From: Siphonodentalium dalli
Lineage: Eukaryota > Mollusca > Scaphopoda > Gadilida > Siphonodentaliidae
Direction: 5' to 3'
Length of the DNA stretch: 64,000 nucleotides
Assembly: GCA_032622095.1 (NCBI GenBank)
Contig: CP136061.1
Span: forward strand, 3,596,001 to 3,660,000
Shown: positions 22,111 to 33,956 of the stretch, piece by piece
How positions within the stretch are numbered: position 1 is the first letter of the stretch
How the letters are laid out: the number at the start of each line of letters is the position of its first letter
The notes under the pieces: generated by a model
What the model was told of the DNA's origin: nothing
Databases searched by the model: none
What the model saw: only the letters and a program-made list of their open reading frames with translations
Program-made: the position numbers and the translations under genes

Positions 22111-24440
22111 ACTCCCGTATTACCCATATCTCAATTCTAAATATGTAATAACATTCCAATCAAACAAAAACTATATATCCCGTCTGCTTTACATCAAGTG
22201 ATAGTTCCGTCACATACGTTAACATTTATTCCACGAGGAGAGGACTTTAAAAAAAATCATGTTATTTGTTGTCCAATCCTCTTTCTAAATGACTATTAAT
22301 CTATATGTGTAGGCTACTCTTGTGAAACCATATTCCTACTTCCTGATTGTACGGGACGTTTGCGTATTCTGGTTCTGAATCTATCAATGTGAAAACGTTA
22401 TGTTGGTCATAAGAGATTACATAGTTAACATAGTTTTAGAAATTGAATTCTGTGTTAAATAAGGTATAAAACACGCCACTTCTGAAAATTTATATATCGA
22501 CATGCCACGAACCCTTGTATAAATAAAATGGCACTTATTGGGACGAAGGAGTGTATTGGGGATTATCACCGTTGCGGCCGTTATGCCATATTTACAGGCG
22601 GTAAAATTACATCAAATGGAAATCAATATCTCAATTCCAAAATACTAGACGTCGCTCCAACATAAATGCATGTATTTTTCGATTTTATATATAATATTTC
22701 AGAACCAATCATTTACCAACGCAAAAAAATAAATGTCACGTTTCTTTTCAAATAAGTCGAATGAAAATTAATATGTCAATTCTAAATTAATAGCGATGTA
22801 TATTTAACATCACATTTCATGTTCATCCAATCTGATTTAGATTATCAGTTTAGTTAACCATTAATCCAGAAAACAACACTAAAACCAAATTCACCGTTTG
22901 ATTTATCATTAGCGAGTTTGCGATACCCGTCGGACGGGTACGGGTACCGGTAGATCCAGGTAGATCGGTGAAAATCGTCACGGTCATTTGCGTACTTTGA
23001 ATGCAGCACATAAAGCGATAGGGATTTGGAACGGGTAGATGTATCCCATTGACTGGTAGTCTTTCGCTAAAGTGTTCTCACTCAAAAGTACATTAGTTCT
23101 ACGAAATAACAGTCAGCTATGCATTAATCTATTTATTGCACGATTTCATTGCCAAATCTCATTGATACATTTGTCATTTAAGCCATGTTTTATGTTCAAA
23201 GTATCGAGGCGGCTTCTAACACTAAGATAACTATGGAACGCCGATTTGTTTACTGACAACTGTCTTCACTCAAGTAATGACATGTTATGATTAAGAGAGT
23301 GAGTTGGCGGTGCTATACGCAGTCTCGACACAGGGACGTAAGTATGGGGGGGGGTCTCCGCGTTGAGGAGGTGTGTCCACCTTCAAATTCCCAACTATAC
23401 ACCCCCTTAAACCACACCATGCAAACAGAGGTTTGTGCGTAATTCAAATTGTGCACGCCGTTGGGCTCTGACCCCCCCCCCCCAACTGATCCTTCACTGT
23501 CGTGAATATTATTGTGGACTGTTCTAAATGGATCAGTAGTCTTGTTGCAGAAGTCATGTGATGGGGGGGGGTCCACCTTGCCGACCATGCAGTACGAGAA
23601 CAGTTTTGTAGATATGAACCTGGAAATTGCAAAATCATAACATCTAGTGGTCTAACACCAGGCACAAATTAATGATCAGTATTGACGAGCCACTGAATGT
23701 GGTTAGACCAGGGCATACCAGGTCTACCATGGTTCGGTCTGGTGTGAGAACGTTTTGAAATCTGAACTTGAAAATTTATAAATTATTGACTTTCCTCAAG
23801 CTTTACATTTGTTGGATATTTCCAACTTAACTGCTGGCCATATAGCCCGAATGTTTTTCTGCCAAAAGTAGGAATATTTGCAAATGTTGGTCTAAAACTA
23901 TAAAAAAAATCCCACTAATACATTTTTGGAAAATCAAATTGAATGACAGAATAATTTCAACGTATGTTTTGGTGTGTTAGGTATATGCAATATCCAACTG
24001 TTGACAAACGTTGGGGTGATACACCCCACCCTCTCGCCACGTCCCCTATCGACCCTTTGTGCGTGGGCATAAGTACACCGTGAAAGTGTTACACGATTGA
24101 ATACAACCGTTCAGTTAGTGTACCTTATGTGGTGGTGACTGATTTCTCATTTTAATATAGATATTTGACTTTTGAACGGACATGGCGCATTTGAACCCCA
24201 AGACTGTTGTAGTTGCCGATAGTGACACCAAATACTGATATACACACCTCATACTCGGCACAATCTTACCGTCATCAGAGCGACTTTTAGCTGTTTTCTT
24301 TGTTTCGCATAGACGTGAAGCAAACGCTCTTTATTCGAACCATATAATGAATAGTGTACCATTAAACACCCTTTATATTTAACAAGTTTGATTTGTATAC
24401 GCCCGTTTGAAAAAACGGCCGCATTATAGTATTGGTCTGT
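22111..24440. other. Intron 2 sequence with decayed repeats
   Basis: 22913-22952 (GCGAGTTTGCGATACCCGTC, GGGTACGGGTACCGGTA) is a half copy of the palindrome at 25941-26020. 23340-23590 contains three G or C runs of 8-10 bases in a TE-like context (CAGGGACGTAAGTATGGGG, GGTGTGTCCACC). 23790-23950 is a diverged relative of the PIF/Harbinger interior (TTGGATATTTCCAACTT, CTGGCCATATAGCCC, AAAAGTAGGAATATTTGCAA). The minus frames at 23313-23665 come from this repeat. Confidence 0.5.
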
Positions 24441-24477
24441 CCGTCCGGGCGTCCGGGCGTCCGTCCGTTAACCTGGT

Positions 24478-25300
24478 TTCCGGATGATAACTTTAGTTAG
24501 AGTGAACCAAATTCAATAAAATTTGGTATGTGGGTTTCTTAGCCGAAAAGTAAGTTCAAGTTCGAATTTGGGTTCCGCCCGCCAATTTTCACCGGAGTTA
24601 TGCCCCTTATTTGACGTTTTTTGACTTAGAAAATCCTTGATATTTGTTGTCCGGATGATAACTTTAGTATAGTTTATCGGAATGAATCCAAATTTGGTAT
24701 ATTACTTTCTCCCACCAAAACACAGGTCAAGTTCGAACTTGGGTTCTGTCCGACCATTTTTGGCAGAGTTATGCCCCTTTTTCGACTCAGAAAATTCTGT
24801 TTTTCTTATGTTTTTTGGTTTCCGGATGATAACTCGATTTTGGAATGTTTATACGCAAAACCCGTTTTTTTTTGTGGATTACATATATCGAAATACAGCT
24901 AAAGTCCGAATTTCGTTTTAATCCGATAATTTTTGCGAGAGTTATGGCCCCTTTTTTGACGTAATTTGACTTAGAAAATTCCTGAAATTTGTTGTCCGGA
25001 TGATAACTTTAGTTAGAGTGAACCGATTTCAATCAAATTTGGTATGTGGGTTTATTAGGAGAAAAGACAGCTCAAGTTCGAATTTGGGTTCCGTCCACCA
25101 ATTTTCACCGGAGATATGCCCCTTATTTGACGTAATTTGACTTAGAAAATCCCTGAAATTTGTTGTCCGGATGATAACTTTACTAGAGCTTATCGGATTC
25201 AATGATAATTTGGTATATTACTTTCTCCCACCAAAACACAGGTCAAGTTCAAATTTGAGTTCCGTCCGCCAATTTTTACCAGAGTTATGCCCTTTTTTAC
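24478..25300 (+). repeat. About 172 bp tandem array, 5 units
   Basis: CCGGATGATAAC recurs at 24480, 24651, 24823, 24996 and 25167. Each unit contains TTTGGTATGTGGGTTT, CAAGTTCGAATTTGGGTTCC, GAGTTATGCCCC and TTTGACTTAGAAAATCC. It is preceded by GTCCGTCCGGGCGTCCG and ends in a fragment (CAGTTTCCGCCGACCCAAGA). Frames reading through it have no domain. Spacing and dispersal suggest a satellite-like module carried by a mobile element. Confidence 0.88.
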
Positions 25301-25940
25301 CAGTTTCCGCCGACCCAAGAGAGGGGGTATTTTGCACGCCCAGTGTAGCTCTTGTTCTACCTACATCCGGGTATAGACCCAGACAAATATCCAAGTTCTT
25401 GTGATGCATATTCCCTTGCCCGACCCTTCGAAAGATTCCAACCCATTACCAGTTATATGACTAAATATTCCCCAACTAATATAAGGGGCAATTTCGGTCT
25501 TATATCTGACTAAAAGTGCATGCATGTAGGACATTCTTGGACCCTGGGTCTAAACCAACACATTTTACACCGAATAATGGTTGGATTATTAAATTAACGT
25601 AATTGTATATTTGTGCTATCATAACATATTTTCTCAGTCAGAAAATTCCATCTGTTCTAGACGACACTCGAATGGTCTGGGAAATTACTTATGAAAGCTA
25701 ATTATTGAAAATGTTACCAAAATGTGTCAAAGAAAGACGCCAACCCCTTTCACTTTCGCCTCGTCCCTGGTTAATGCAATCCATTATCCATGCAGATGTC
25801 CATCATATAACCATAACAGCAAGTATAACGTCGGCCAAGAAAGCGAATGCGGATAACGATTTCTCTATATCATATATATTGTGCTGCAATTGGCTCACCA
25901 TACACTACCCGTCGATATGCTTAATTCTACCCGTAAAACA
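25300..25940. other. Intron 2 sequence, nothing recognised
   Basis: Non-coding AT-rich DNA. The forward frame 25705-26052 ends in an Arg/Thr-rich tail that is only the GGTACC palindrome translated. Confidence 0.4.
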
Positions 25941-26020
25941 GTTTGCGATTTCAAAACGGGTACCGGTACGGGTAGCTACAAGTACCCGTACCGGTACCCG
26001 TACCCGTTTTAAATCGCAAA
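25941..26020. mobile_element. GGTACC-rich palindrome (80 bp)
   Basis: GTTTGCGATTTCAAAACGGG and its complement CCCGTTTTAAATCGCAAAC bracket repeated GGTACC/GTACCCGTACC blocks. A diverged half copy lies 3 kb away at 22913-22952 in the opposite arm orientation, so the two could be the ends of one 3.1 kb unit or two separate insertions. Confidence 0.75.
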
Positions 26021-26999
26021 CTCGCTATTATCTTTCGACAATCTACATGTAAAATACGATTAGATGAATGACGATTATAAATAAATGTAACATCGAATTG
26101 GTAAATTCTTGGGTTTGACAAAATCGAAAATGTTTAAAGATATCTATTAGTTTAATTGACATATTAATCGATACCTATTTAATATCATTCGACGTATTTG
26201 GAATTGACATATTAATCGATACCTATTGATTTTAATTCGACGTATTTGAAAAGATACTAGATAGTTATTTTTGAGTGACGCCTATATATTAAATTGTGTC
26301 ATCATTATTTCCCGCCTGTTCACCATTGGTTATACTATATACGATAGAGTTCTCTCCCATCACATGCCATTAACAGCGCCCTCCAACGACGTTTATTAAA
26401 TATTGCGTGACATTTGTAAAAATTTGATTTGTCTATTGGTGATAATATATACGATACAGTTCTTCATAATATTGACTGTTATTTCGTTGTTATGTGTCCC
26501 CTATTTATTTTGAAAGGATGTCTATTAATTTAAACTAAAATATATTGATTTATCATTAACAGGCTCCCTTCGGCCTGCGGCCTTAGTGCATATAAGAGGC
26601 CTGCCCTGTGTGCGCCTTGCGCACATTTTGATCGTAGACGGAAGCAGCCCCATGTGTGCGCTTCGTGCACATTTAAATCGTTAGCAGTTTGATTTAAAAA
26701 ATTCCGCTCCTTGCTTAAATTAACAAAAATTATTTATATTTTTTGTTTTTATTAAATTTATTTTAATCACAATTTTGATCAACTAACGCCGTTATAACCT
26801 CCGCCAGGGTAACCCGATCCACCACACCTAATTTGGTTGAAATCGATCCAGGGTTTTGGAGAAAAGTCAGACGGACAGTCAGATCCTACTCTTGATATAC
26901 AAAGACTAGTGTTTTCACAAATGTATACAGTAAGTTTGGATGGATAACTATTCGTTTTCATTTGATTTATTTGAAAAGATACGTGACATTTATTTAAGC
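26021..26999. other. Intron 2 sequence with short duplications
   Basis: About 54 bases repeat at 26152-26205 and 26206-26260 (TTGACATATTAATCGATACC TATT). 26570-26680 has CGGCCTGCGGCC and two TGTGTGCGC...GCGCACATTT-type motifs. 26790-26900 (GTCAGACGGACAGTCAG) looks like the tail of a mobile element. No exon. Confidence 0.45.
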
Positions 27000-27184
27000 G
27001 CTGGCTGGTACATTATTCTTTTTGACATAATCGTTATAAAATAGAAAAACACATGCATTCGCTGGCTGGTACAATATTTTGTTTGAAATATTCCGTCATA
27101 AAATAGACAAACACATGCATTCGCTGGCTGGCACATTATTTTGTTTGAAATATTCATTCTAAAATAGAAATACACATGCATTGC
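27000..27184 (+). repeat. 61-62 bp tandem repeat, 3 units
   Basis: GCTGGCTGGTACATTATT to AAACACATGCATT repeats from 27000, 27061 and 27123. It encodes the repetitive minus frame at 26990-27214, which is not a gene. Confidence 0.9.
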
Positions 27185-27452
27185 ATTAATTTGGAATTGA
27201 TATGTTGGTTCCATTTGACGTATTTGTTACAAATTGGCCACTCATACATATCACGCCGTTGTCAGTTTTCGGACAGAGACCACAAAAATTGTTAATTGTA
27301 CCAGGAAATCAGTCCAAATCACTCCGCTGCGCGTAGAAACCACAACTCCTGGAAAGCAAGTGAAAAATTCGCCCAGAAACACGAATCATGTTACCTTCGT
27401 GAAATTTGTGTGGATCACATATCAAAAACAAATCACGTTTTATAAGTATTAC

Positions 27453-27549
27453 CTTCTTCCGACACACCTGTGGAACCACCATGCGTCTTCTGCCATTTGG
27501 TAAGCAGTGTATCGTCTTTGTCGAGACCAACGTGACTAAAATCTTCATC
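27453..27549 (-). CDS. Exon 2 of PAN-domain gene (linker, 97 bp)
   Basis: A textbook acceptor (TATATTTTTCTTGCAG) is followed by 97 bases and a donor (GAAGAAG|GTAATA). Only one frame fits both neighbours. Read from phase 0 it gives 32 residues starting DEDFSHVGLDKDDTLL and ending GGSTGVSEE with no stop, rich in acidic and polar residues, and it exits in phase 1. Exon 1 ends in phase 0 and exon 3 needs phase 1, so this exon repairs the frame exactly; the joined codon is G|AT (Asp). I do not recognise a domain in it. It probably links the PAN-like module to the domain encoded by exons 3 and 4. Linkage to the gene is inferred from phase and strand. Confidence 0.62.
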
Positions 27550-28037
27550 CTGCAAGAAAAATATAGTGGCAAATTAGGTAAAACGCCGAAGACATGCCTA
27601 AAAAATCCAAATCTGATAACGTTTACGCATCATTTCATCAAATGGGTATAGGGCTCTTTACTGTGTATGTTCTTTGTTCCGAATGTACTTTATTTTCCGA
27701 AAGAATGAAGATGGTTATTTTTCCGGCGGTTCTTTATTCCGAAAGGATAACGAGGGTTTCAAAAGCATTTAGGAATGTATACACAATATTCAAAACCCAA
27801 TATCAAACAATTAAACATGTCCCATCCGATTAGACTTAACAAGAACAACATTATTTGCATTGTCTTTTCTGTCTTAACTCGAAAAACAATTATTCCGAAC
27901 TTATAGGCCCATTCATGACATATTTGTTACACAATATTTTAGTGTTCTGACAGGAACCCAAACCATGATTCATGGTTTGTCTTAATTTTTGCCTTTCAAT
28001 TCTGAGATCCGTTTTATGCTCATTTCAATTTCAACTT
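27550..28037. other. Intron 1 sequence upstream of exon 2
   Basis: AT-rich. Variants of TTCTTTATTCCGAA and ATTTTCCGAAAG recur between 27660 and 27900. The small frames here share no domain. Position 27550 onward carries the polypyrimidine tract of exon 2 on the minus strand. Confidence 0.4.
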
Positions 28038-28328
28038 TTTAAATACAGTATTTTAATTCCAACATTTGAGCTTTTTGTAGTAGATTTAAAATATTAAAAT
28101 AAAACTATTAAGTAAGAATTGAAATATAAAGTTAGAGTTGAATTAAAATATAAGAATCAAAATATGAAGTAAGAATTAAAATATGAAGTTAAAATTAAAA
28201 TATGAAGTTAGAATTAAAATGTAAAGTTAGAATTAAAATATAAGAATTAAAATGTTAAGTTAGAATTAAAATATTAAGTAAGAATTAAATGTAAAGTTAG
28301 AATTAAAATATAAGAATTAAAATGTTAA
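28038..28328. repeat. AT-rich short tandem repeat (GTTAGAATTAAAATAT)
   Basis: Irregular units of 14-17 bases such as GTTAGAATTAAAATATAAGA. The array resumes at 28828-28895 after the inserted element. Confidence 0.85.
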
Positions 28329-28823
28329 AGGTACGGTTGGCCTTGGCGGTGGGTATCCTGTGAAAATATTTCCAACCGTCAAAAACCGCCACAAACGGAA
28401 TGAACATCAAAATGTAGACAGACTTTGTCCGTATACAAATAAGAAATATCGCATAAACAGTATGTTATTGTCATATGGTTGACCATTGTTATGTAAACAA
28501 AAGCATAACAAGTTACTTTTCTTATGTTTGTTTATATTATGATGGTAAACATAAAGAGCGTTCTTTGTGGGTGAATTCCTTATATGGAACTAATAAAGAG
28601 CGTTTATGCCATTTGTGTGTGATTAGTCAGTAGCATTGTGCTGTCTTCTGTAACACAATCAGGCTCTTGCTTAGGTAAAATATAGTAGGTCTTTATGATA
28701 ACATGCTGTTTACGCGATGGTCGTGGTATATATGAACGAAACTGTTTGCGTTTTACTGTTTTTTCTGTTTACGGTGATTGGAACAAATATGAATATTTTC
28801 GACAACTAAGGCCTCACGTGCCT
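28329..28823. mobile_element. TTAA-flanked element nested in AT-rich repeat (495 bp)
   Basis: TTAA at 28325-28328 and 28824-28827 flank AGGTACGGTTGGCCTT on the left and AAGGCCTCACGTGCCT on the right, which are imperfect inverted repeats. TTAA target duplication is the piggyBac signature, though the termini are not canonical CCC. It splits an otherwise continuous AT repeat. There is no coding capacity. Confidence 0.72.
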
Positions 28824-28913
28824 TTAAGTTAGAATTAAAATATTAAGTAAGAATTAAAATATTAAGTTAGAGTAAAAATGTGAAGTTAGGATTGTAACCA
28901 TAAGGGTGCATTT

Positions 28914-30038
28914 ACACTGATACAGAACTGTATACAGATCTGTATGAAGTCACGTGTCGCGCATTACTGTGATCACAATATTATTACTAATAGTGAACGC
29001 GCGCTGATCAGTACTCTGGTAATTGACAATTCACTACGAGTCGTTTCAGTTTAGCCAGACATAAAAATGAATCAACTATCAGCAGACAACAGCGATTTGG
29101 TATGTGCCGCATGTATTTAAAGTGTATCCTTATACCACTTGATAATGGTTCTAAGAAAGAATGCAAATCGCATAGGAATACACAAGAAACAACCGTGTGC
29201 ACAAATAGAGAGGATAGAGAGCACCCATATAGCTTTAGATGGCGATTCCACCAATATTTAGGATTTCAGGTGATCATCTATATATCTATAGGTCTCCTGT
29301 TTGACACCATCTGGGCGGTGGCCATTTTGGATATGTATGGAATGGGTATCCACCATACAACACCCTTTATTTGACCAAATGTAGTAAAAATTCCAACTGA
29401 TGACAATTCAAATGACAATGTTGGCCAAATGTAGGACAATATTGTTTTCTTAAATTAACTAGCAGTTTTTGACTGGCCACGAGGAGGGACCAGGACACAA
29501 TCTTTCCAAGTGTTGGAAATTTCCAACCTGACACCCGCCCCCATGATAAGGTTGGAAAACTTCCAGCTGATGGCCATTCCAGCCCAAAAGTTTGATAAAA
29601 AGTAGGAAATTATGCAAATATTGGTCCGAAAACAATACCCCCCCCCCCCCCAATAAAATGTTTGAAAATCAAACTACAAGATCATTTTCAGCCTATTGTT
29701 GGTTTGGAAATTACAACTAATGTTGTGTCAGATATGAAATTTCCAACTGTTGAAAACTTTGACAAAAGTTTCCACATCCCTGTCCGTGTTCAATATTCGA
29801 AATACACGGGTTGAAATGACAACGAACACTAAAACACATTCGCCAAGCCCGAGTAACAATTAATAAAAACAGATTTGCCTGTCGCAATGCTTCGGCGATG
29901 ACCGTGACGTATAGCGGACACGATTTTCGCTCACACGAACTGATACCGTTTTCTTGCTGTGTGCATTTCTATATCAACCCGTTTACACTAGTCTGCGTGT
30001 AGATCTGTGTACAGTTCTATAGCAATGTAAATGCACCC
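28914..30038. mobile_element. PIF/Harbinger-like element, copy 2 (inverted relative to 15048-16177)
   Basis: GGGTGCATTTACACTG at the left and TGTAAATGCACCC at the right, with TAA at 28911-28913 and 30039-30041. Its whole length matches the reverse complement of copy 1 with scattered changes and a C run at 29638. The shared peptide-like frames (for example VVSCVFLCDLHSF) come from DNA homology. Confidence 0.82.
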
Positions 30039-30077
30039 TAATAACCCTCCATATCAAACGACCAATCGCCGACTAAC

Positions 30078-32236
30078 ATGCACTTGTCTTTGAAATGATT
30101 GTTTTGCGGTTTTGTTCTTTTATGTTGAAAAAATGTAAATGGTTGGTTAATGCAGACTGCTTCGGTTTTACATCATTGCGTTCTGTTTTATTTAAATGGG
30201 ATGGCCTAGCCGCAATTTGTTTTATCGGTGAACCGGTGTTTGTGAATAGTTCCTGTTTATTATTAATCATATTCGATCGCTGCGGAAGCTTTATGCAACC
30301 GATGTGTTCTTTAAGTCTGCGACAAACATATCAAAAAAGAAAAGCTTTGTGATCGACCCGCCAACCAACTCGAAACCTCGCTATATATAATTCATTCTAC
30401 ATAATTACGAATATGACCGTGGCAGCTACAGAGTCAATAATCAATATTACATCGCAGTCACTATATGATTTCATCGCTTTTACAACCATCCATTGATGGC
30501 CATGAAACAAACGTGTTCATATTTGTCCCACACGTAAATATCATGACAACCCTAATTAAATTCTGTTATCTTGGCAATTTATCATTTTCAAAATGAATAA
30601 GGTTGCTTGGTTCAGTATGTGCGCTATCATAAACATTGAGTCATCTTTTCAAACATATTTGATGTCCAGTCTGGGAATCGTCCCTGCATCGCTGAGGTTG
30701 TATCGTCCCAGTCAATAAAGTACATTATTTTCAATAAACTCTTGTATTCCCCATTCCTGTAGTGTCATCTCGTTGTGAGACGCTCGACTAGATTTAGAAA
30801 CACGTCATAAGAGTAATCATTCCCATGTGGCGCATGGCATTATATAACCAATTTTACCGACTGAGACAACTTAATATATTAATCATTTGGATCATATTAT
30901 AAAATATTGTGGTAGCTTGCACCCATATGGATAAATGGCAAAATGATGTTCCATTTCGTTGGAAGATAACTCCGATACTAAAGAACCATCCCTTTAAATG
31001 GAACCGAAATGTGTTAATACATGTAACGTGTTTTGTTTTAAGTTTCTAAAACAACTGCCATTAACAAGCGCGTGTAAATCATATCAACTTTGTTAATATT
31101 GTCATTGTTAATAACTCTCCAATGACGAGATATCGCATTTCACTAACCAGTGTTGTGTAAACATTACTTATACAGTGGCATTATCGATCAACGTCAAATT
31201 AATCAAATAAAACATCAAATCAAAATGTAATCAAAACTTGGCGGCAAACACTGGGAAAGGTCAACGCATTGACAATTTTCTGAAAAATCACACTTAGACT
31301 AAACTATTTGAATTTACTATGTGATTGGGGATGTTTTTGACAAATCGCTGAAATAGTTTTGTTTACATAACATTTGTTTCAACACACGAATTCGTTTATT
31401 GGAGCGCTATCAACTATTAATATTAGAACACAGTGTGTCTATTCTCCTTGTACTTCTTGGTGGTGATGTTTACAGACTTTTATAATTTGTTTCACATTAC
31501 CCACTGTGGATGTCTTGGTTTCCTTTAAATGTTATATCTATGTTCCAATTGAAACAACTTGCATTTGTTCAGGATCCAGCAGGTTGCACATATATAGGAA
31601 TGACGTTGCCTGTTATCAAGTTGGTTATACAATAACTTACATGTATGGCGACTTCGTCATCTACGCCCACTCGGTCACCATATTCCTCGTCATCTTAATT
31701 CAAGTCACGCAGCTTAATAATATGCATGAAATGTATCACTGACTACTTGGCTTTCATAGCTAATCTTACCAAAAACAAATCGTTTGTTTAAACATATTTT
31801 ATCAGCTAAAGCTAATTGGGTCAAGACACAAGTTAAAAAATACATTAAGCGATCAGTTATCAATGCTTCGTTGTAAATGGAAACTTAAAATAATTGTTCA
31901 AACGACAAGGACACGTTCAAACGACCAATTGCCGACTGAAAATTACGTGGTGTCATCTTCGTGAGTTAGTGTTAAATGGTTGATTAGCAGTATTTTTTTT
32001 ATGTAAATAAAAGATTGGTCAATCTATTGGCGAAATTTATTATTTCAATTCTTCGACATCCACATTGTTATCTAATTCCTAGCTATATTTCGTACGTATA
32101 ACATTGTACGTATAACTCGTATAAATCCGAGCAGCCACATACAATATTACCACTTGAACATATCAGTACCGGAACTACAGCCGGTACCGCGACACCACTC
32201 CCGGTACCGATAGGTCTGAAACCGCCGAAACTGTGT
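30078..32236 (+). repeat. Unclassified 2.1 kb dispersed repeat, copy 1
   Basis: Matches 45303-47434 in the same orientation across the whole length. Examples are CAGACTGCTTCGGTTTTACA / CAGACAGCTTCAGGTTTACA near the start, GAAACAACTTGCATTTGTTC in the middle, and the CCGGTACCG-rich end finishing GAACCGCCGAAAC-like. The right end has repeated CCGGTACCG blocks that could pair. No conserved frame survives in both copies, so it is either non-autonomous or very old. I could not assign a class. Confidence 0.8.
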
Positions 32237-32310
32237 CAAGTCTGAATGTATAAGAACCTGAAACATTTTATACGCATGAAAAATGAACAATCAAACTTTT
32301 TTGAATGTAG

Positions 32311-33616
32311 CAATGGCCTAAACAGGGTGACAATTTGTCACCTCTGTTATACGCTCGTTACGTGAATGATATAGAACGCTATCTGAAACGAGCCCATTGT
32401 GATGGTGTACTTTTATCAGATTTTGAAAACGAGCTAGTTATAACACTCATTATGTTGATATACGCAGACGACACCGTACTTTTATCACATTTTTCTGACG
32501 GTCTTCGGTATGCTCATGATAAATTTTCAAACTTTTGTGAGCAGTGGGAACTGAACATCAATCTATCAACAACGACTGTGATGATATTTGGTAGAAAACA
32601 CAACACGTTATTTAATGGTATATTTAAAATCGGATAGTGCAAACTTCAATCCGTCGATAATTATACATACCTCGGTACCACGTTTCATAGAAACTGTTTG
32701 TTTTCCATTGAAAGAGTTACCCGATGTGAGAGGGCAAAAAGGGTTATGTTTGAACTTTTGAATAAAATGAGAGTAAACAAACTAATGATTGAAAGCACGC
32801 TAGAAGTATACGAAAAATCAATAGTACCGATATTGACTTATGGTTCTGAAATATGGACCATGAAAAGTTATCTTGTTTCGAGAAGATTGAACTATGGTTT
32901 TTGAAATTCTTACTAAAACCGAGACAATCTACAGCTTCTGCCTTTGTATATATCCGGAGAACTCGGAATCTTTCCTATTAAAATCAAAATCCGTTCCTTG
33001 TCATATTGGGGGGGACTATACTTACATGATTTGTAATATAGTGCCAATTATGCTTTATTATATTATGTTCTCATGCTTTTCTGCCTCAGGTGTAAACAAC
33101 CCATACTTTGAATAGGCTAGGGATTCCGGGGGTGGGATACACCAAGAAATATCAAGTCTTGGAAGTTTCAAATTCTTTATCAAACAAAGATTAGAAGATG
33201 AATTTCTATAGAAATGGAGAGGAGTGATATCAAACTCCAATAAATACTCGTTCTATAGAATCATAAAACCCATTTTTAAACGAGAAAAATACTTGACATC
33301 GCCACACTATAGTACTCTGCCATTACTTGAATTTCGCACACGAAATCACAATCTTCCATTTGAATCAGGTACTTGGAGCAACACAGAATACTCAGAGAGT
33401 ATGCACCCTATGTTCAGAACACATTGGGGACGAATGCCATATTGTTCTAGAACGCAAACGTTTACACGAATTAGAATCAGAATCAGAATATTTCATTTTA
33501 CGACAAATAAGTCCATACGTTAATCAATACAAAGTACCCAAGAAAAGAAATGAGATGTCACATGGAGGCGACATGACCTATAATGTCGTCTTCTTGTCGC
33601 CACCAAAACATAAAGT
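32311..33616 (+). pseudogene. Broken LINE (non-LTR retrotransposon) ORF2: reverse transcriptase C-terminal half
   Basis: The forward frame begins near CCTAAACAGGGTGACAAT (PKQGDNLSPLLYARYVND, the RT motif before the palm) and has the catalytic box YADDTVLLS with YADD at 32461-32472. A TAG interrupts at 32635. The frame then continues DNYTYLGTTFHRN, later LTYGSEIW, before frameshifts. After 32900 remnants read YGELGIFPIKIKIR, EKYLTSPHYSTLP, EFRTRNHNLPFE and CTLCSEHIGDECHIVL, the C-terminal zinc-knuckle region. Stops and at least two frameshifts make it dead. The 5' part is missing, as is common for LINEs. The clade is not resolved. Confidence 0.85.
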
Positions 33617-33620
33617 TAAA

Positions 33621-33952
33621 GGGGAGGTCAAGTGACCAATTTTGAATGGGGATTTCCATGCAAATCTGCGGAGCAAAAGTTAGAGTCGCACCTACTTCTG
33701 AGTGTGATTTGATGTGCATGGTATTGGAAACAACAGGAATATATATCTGGCGGGTCCGCTTGGAACTTGTTCCATTATAATGTTGGTGTATTTATTTTTG
33801 AATTTTATAATTTACCAAGCGGACCCGCCAGATGAATAACTGTTATTTCCAATACCACATCAAGTCACACTCCGAAGTATGTCCAAATCTGTAACCTTTG
33901 CTCCCAGATTTGTATGGAAATTCCATTCAAAATTGTTCACTTGACCTCCCCT
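33621..33952. mobile_element. TTAA-flanked foldback MITE (332 bp)
   Basis: TTAA at 33617-33620 and 33953-33956 flank AGGGGAGGTCAAGTGACCAA and its near complement TTCACTTGACCTCCCCT. The arms continue through TGGCGGGTCCGCTTGG and CCAAGCGGACCCGCCA, leaving a loop of roughly 60 bases around 33772-33830. It abuts the 3' end of the LINE remnant. Confidence 0.85.
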
Positions 33953-33956
33953 TTAA

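Noticed and set aside
25705-26052. 115-residue frame with Arg/Thr-rich tail
   Set aside because: The tail is the GGTACC palindrome translated; the rest has no domain.
27309-27572. Minus frame beginning MPLYFSCRMKILVTLV
   Set aside because: It overlaps exon 2 in another phase; only the frame starting DEDFSHVGL matches the splice phases of both neighbours.
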